Below, in pieces: positions 13,809 to 15,353 of a DNA stretch of 15,353 nt; the stretch's first letter is position 1; the number at the start of each line of letters is the position of its first letter. Source of the DNA: JADLGL01 sp964611195 (GTDB lineage Bacteria; Pseudomonadota; Alphaproteobacteria; Rhizobiales; Kaistiaceae). The notes under the pieces are model-generated. The model did no database searches and was not told the DNA's origin. It was given only the letters and a program-made list of their open reading frames with translations. Location: assembly GCA_964611195.1 (NCBI GenBank), contig CAZSXA010000040.1:1-15353 (forward strand). The letters are read 5' to 3'. A program made the position numbers and the translations under genes.

Positions 13809-14752
13809 CACGCCTTGTCCTTGTCGTTCTCGTCTGACTTTGCGGTGTCGTCGGCCGCAGTTTCGTTCGTGTCGCCCGCGCCTGACGCCGCATCGCTGGC
13901 AGCGGCCTCGGTGCTCTCGGCCTCTGCCGGAGCGGCCGTGGCCGCCTCTTCGGCAGGCGCAACCGATGCCGGCTCGGCCGGCGGCGGCGCCGCTTCGGCG
14001 CCCGCAGCAGCTTCGGCAGCCTCGTTCGCGGGTCCCTCGTCATCGGCGGCAGCCGGTGCGGGCGGCGTGTCGTCATTGGCCTTGCGGAAGGCGCCGGGTA
14101 CCGGCACACCCTCGGGCAGCTTCCGCTTCACGGCGTCGCGGACCAGGATCCATCCGCCCGACGATCCAGGGACGGCGCCGGCGACCATGATAAGGCCGCG
14201 CTCGGGATCGGTCTTGACGACGCGCAGGTTCTGCGTCGTGACGCGCTCGTCGCCCATATGGCCGGCCATCTTCTTGCCCTTGAAGACCTTGCCAGGGTCC
14301 TGGCGCTGACCGGTCGAGCCGTGCGCGCGATGGGTGATCGAGTTGCCGTGCGTCGCTCTGCCGCCACCAAAATTGTGGCGCTTCATGACGCCGGCAAAGC
14401 CCTTGCCGATCGAGGTGCCGGTAACGTCGACGAACTGACCAACGACGAAATGATCGGCGGTGATCTCGGCGCCGACATCGATGAGATTGTCGGGCGAGAC
14501 GCGGAACTCCGCGACCTTCCGCTTCGGCTCCACCTGAGCGCGCGCGAAATGACCGCGCATCGCCTTTGGCGTCCGCTTCACCTTGGCCATACCGACGCCG
14601 AGCTGAAGCGCCGTGTAGCCGTTCTTGTCCTCGGTGCGGTGCGCGACGACCTGGCAGCGGTCGAGCCGCAGCACAGTCACGGGCACCTGCTCCCCGGAAT
14701 CGGTATAGATCCGGGTCATGCCGAGCTTCTGAGTGATCACGCCTGCGCGCAT
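13808..14752 (-). CDS. rplC: 50S ribosomal protein L3 with long acidic C-terminal tail
   Basis: L3 starts 50S assembly with L24 and reaches the peptidyl-transferase centre. The product has 314 residues, against about 205-240 for most bacterial L3. The core is complete: MRAGVITQKLGMTRIYTDSG, GTSIGKGFAGVMKRHNFGGG at 112-131, HRAHGSTGQRQDPGKVFKGK at 141-160 (Gln149 is the residue methylated by PrmB in E. coli) and MAGHMGDERVTTQNLRVVK. From about residue 226 follows an 89-residue tail made mostly of Ala, Glu, Asp, Pro, Thr and Ser, with no aromatic residue and probably disordered. It follows rpsJ by 20 nt and overlaps rplD by one base. Stop TGA. Confidence 0.97.
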   Translation of the reverse strand: MRAGVITQKLGMTRIYTDSGEQVPVTVLRLDRCQVVAHRTEDKNGYTALQLGVGMAKVKRTPKAMRGHFARAQVEPKRKVAEFRVSPDNLIDVGAEITADHFVVGQFVDVTGTSIGKGFAGVMKRHNFGGGRATHGNSITHRAHGSTGQRQDPGKVFKGKKMAGHMGDERVTTQNLRVVKTDPERGLIMVAGAVPGSSGGWILVRDAVKRKLPEGVPVPGAFRKANDDTPPAPAAADDEGPANEAAEAAAGAEAAPPPAEPASVAPAEEAATAAPAEAESTEAAASDAASGAGDTNETAADDTAKSDENDKDKA

Positions 14753-14772
14753 CGGACTCGTTTCCCCAACCG

Positions 14773-15081
14773 CTAGAGCTTGATCTCGACGTCGACGCCG
14801 GCAGCAAGGTCGAGCTTCATCAGCGCATCGACTGTCTGCGGCGTCGGGTCGACGATATCGAGCAGGCGCTTATGCGTGCGCATCTCGAACTGCTCGCGGC
14901 TCTTCTTATCGACATGCGGCGACCGGTTGACCGTGAATTTCTCGATCCGGGTCGGCAGCGGGATCGGACCCCGTACGCGGGCGCCGGTGCGCTTCGCGGT
15001 CGAGACGATCTCACGGGTCGAGGAATCGAGCACGCGGTGATCGAACGCCTTCAGTCTGATGCGGATGTTCTGGCCGTTCAT
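14773..15081 (-). CDS. rpsJ: 30S ribosomal protein S10 (NusE)
   Basis: S10 works in the 30S head and, as NusE, in transcription antitermination with NusB and NusG. The 102-residue product begins MNGQNIRIRLKAFDHRVLDS, then RTGARVRGPIPLPTRIEKFT and the signature loop SPHVDKKSREQFEMRTHKRL, ending LAAGVDVEIKL. It opens the S10 block 76 nt after tuf, in a gap that holds a GC-rich hairpin; only a weak GGAAC ribosome-binding site precedes the ATG. Stop TAG. Confidence 0.98.
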   Translation of the reverse strand: MNGQNIRIRLKAFDHRVLDSSTREIVSTAKRTGARVRGPIPLPTRIEKFTVNRSPHVDKKSREQFEMRTHKRLLDIVDPTPQTVDALMKLDLAAGVDVEIKL

Positions 15082-15116
15082 GCTCGTTTGTTCCGGATAC
15101 CTGTCGCCAAAGGAGA

Positions 15117-15138
15117 GGCGGCGGGATCGCCCGCCGCC
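15117..15138 (-). promoter_or_regulatory. GC-rich hairpin between tuf and rpsJ
   Basis: Perfect 9-bp stem on the minus strand, GGCGGCGGG, loop CGAT, CCCGCCGCC, followed by TCTCCTTTGG. The tail has some U residues but is interrupted by C, so it may be a weak terminator, a pause or attenuation site, or a processing point between the str and S10 parts of the transcript. It begins 19 nt after the tuf stop. Confidence 0.5.
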
Positions 15139-15157
15139 CGACTACTACGTGTCTGAC

Positions 15158-15353
15158 CTATTTGATGATCTCGGTGACGACGCCCGAGCCGACGGTCCGG
15201 CCGCCTTCACGGATGGCGAAGCGGAGACGCTCCTCCATCGCGATCGGAACGATCAGTTCGACAGACATCGTGATATTGTCGCCCGGCATCACCATCTCGG
15301 TGCCTTCCGGCAGCTGTACGACACCCATCACGTCGGTCGTGCGGAAGTAGAAC
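15158..15353 (-). CDS. tuf: Elongation factor Tu, C-terminal end only
   Basis: EF-Tu delivers aminoacyl-tRNA to the ribosome. Only the last 64 residues lie in the window; the 5' part is beyond the right edge. The fragment reads FYFRTTDVMGVVQLPEGTEM, MPGDNITMSVELIVPIAMEE, then RFAIREGGRTVGSGVVTEII and a final lysine, which is the third (beta-barrel) domain. The REGGRTVG motif is the family's C-terminal signature. Its position directly upstream of rpsJ means the str operon probably runs on into the S10 block. Whether a second tuf copy exists cannot be seen. Stop TAG. Confidence 0.97.
   Translation of the reverse strand, partial: FYFRTTDVMGVVQLPEGTEMVMPGDNITMSVELIVPIAMEERLRFAIREGGRTVGSGVVTEIIK

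Noticed and set aside
13267..14309. Overlapping plus-strand frames opposite rplD and the L3 tail
   Set aside because: Ser/Ala/Arg-rich low complexity produced by reading GC-rich alanine and glutamate codons backwards; not a gene.
1..15353. Mobile elements, CRISPR arrays, tRNA genes, or a novel defence or biosynthetic system
   Set aside because: No repeats with regular spacing, no transposase or integrase, no tRNA-like fold and no unassigned gene; all coding space is taken by known core genes.

Overview
The window is a contiguous, almost fully coding piece of the bacterial ribosomal-protein supercluster (end of str, then S10, spc and alpha operons). Every recognisable gene lies on the minus strand, so transcription runs from high to low coordinates. 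The DNA is GC-rich. The organism is very probably an alphaproteobacterium. Reasons are the direct tuf-to-rpsJ junction, adk between secY and rpsM, no rpmJ, infA or rpsD in the alpha segment, the zinc-free 101-residue S14, a short-lid adenylate kinase, and RpoA, L22, L29 and L17 sequences of alphaproteobacterial type. L29 and L22 look closest to Hyphomicrobiales-like proteins, but order-level placement is only an impression.

Layout in transcription order: the 3' end of tuf (EF-Tu, cut by the window edge); the S10 block rpsJ-rplC-rplD-rplW-rplB-rpsS-rplV-rpsC-rplP-rpmC-rpsQ; the spc block rplN-rplX-rplE-rpsN-rpsH-rplF-rplR-rpsE-rpmD-rplO-secY-adk; a 131-nt gap with a long hairpin; the alpha block rpsM-rpsK-rpoA-rplQ; a strong intrinsic terminator at 990-1013; then the first 316 codons of rarA, an AAA+ replication-maintenance ATPase that runs off the left edge. 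Spacing is very tight, with overlaps such as ATGA and TGATG at rplC/rplD, rplD/rplW, rplV/rpsC and secY/adk, which suggests translational coupling. No stretch of 300 bases lacks a gene. I saw no tRNA, rRNA, insertion sequence, CRISPR array or phage gene.

Functionally the genes build both ribosomal subunits, the RNA polymerase alpha subunit, the SecY translocon pore and the adenylate kinase that balances adenine nucleotides, so the window couples translation, transcription and secretion capacity.

This is an ordinary core-genome region and I find no new system in it. The points worth a second look are a strong preference for TAG stop codons (17 of 28 complete gene ends), several of them fused to the next gene's Shine-Dalgarno sequence; an 89-residue acidic, alanine-rich tail on L3; and four intergenic hairpins at internal gene boundaries (tuf/rpsJ, rplO/secY, adk/rpsM, rpsK/rpoA) that do not look like standard terminators.
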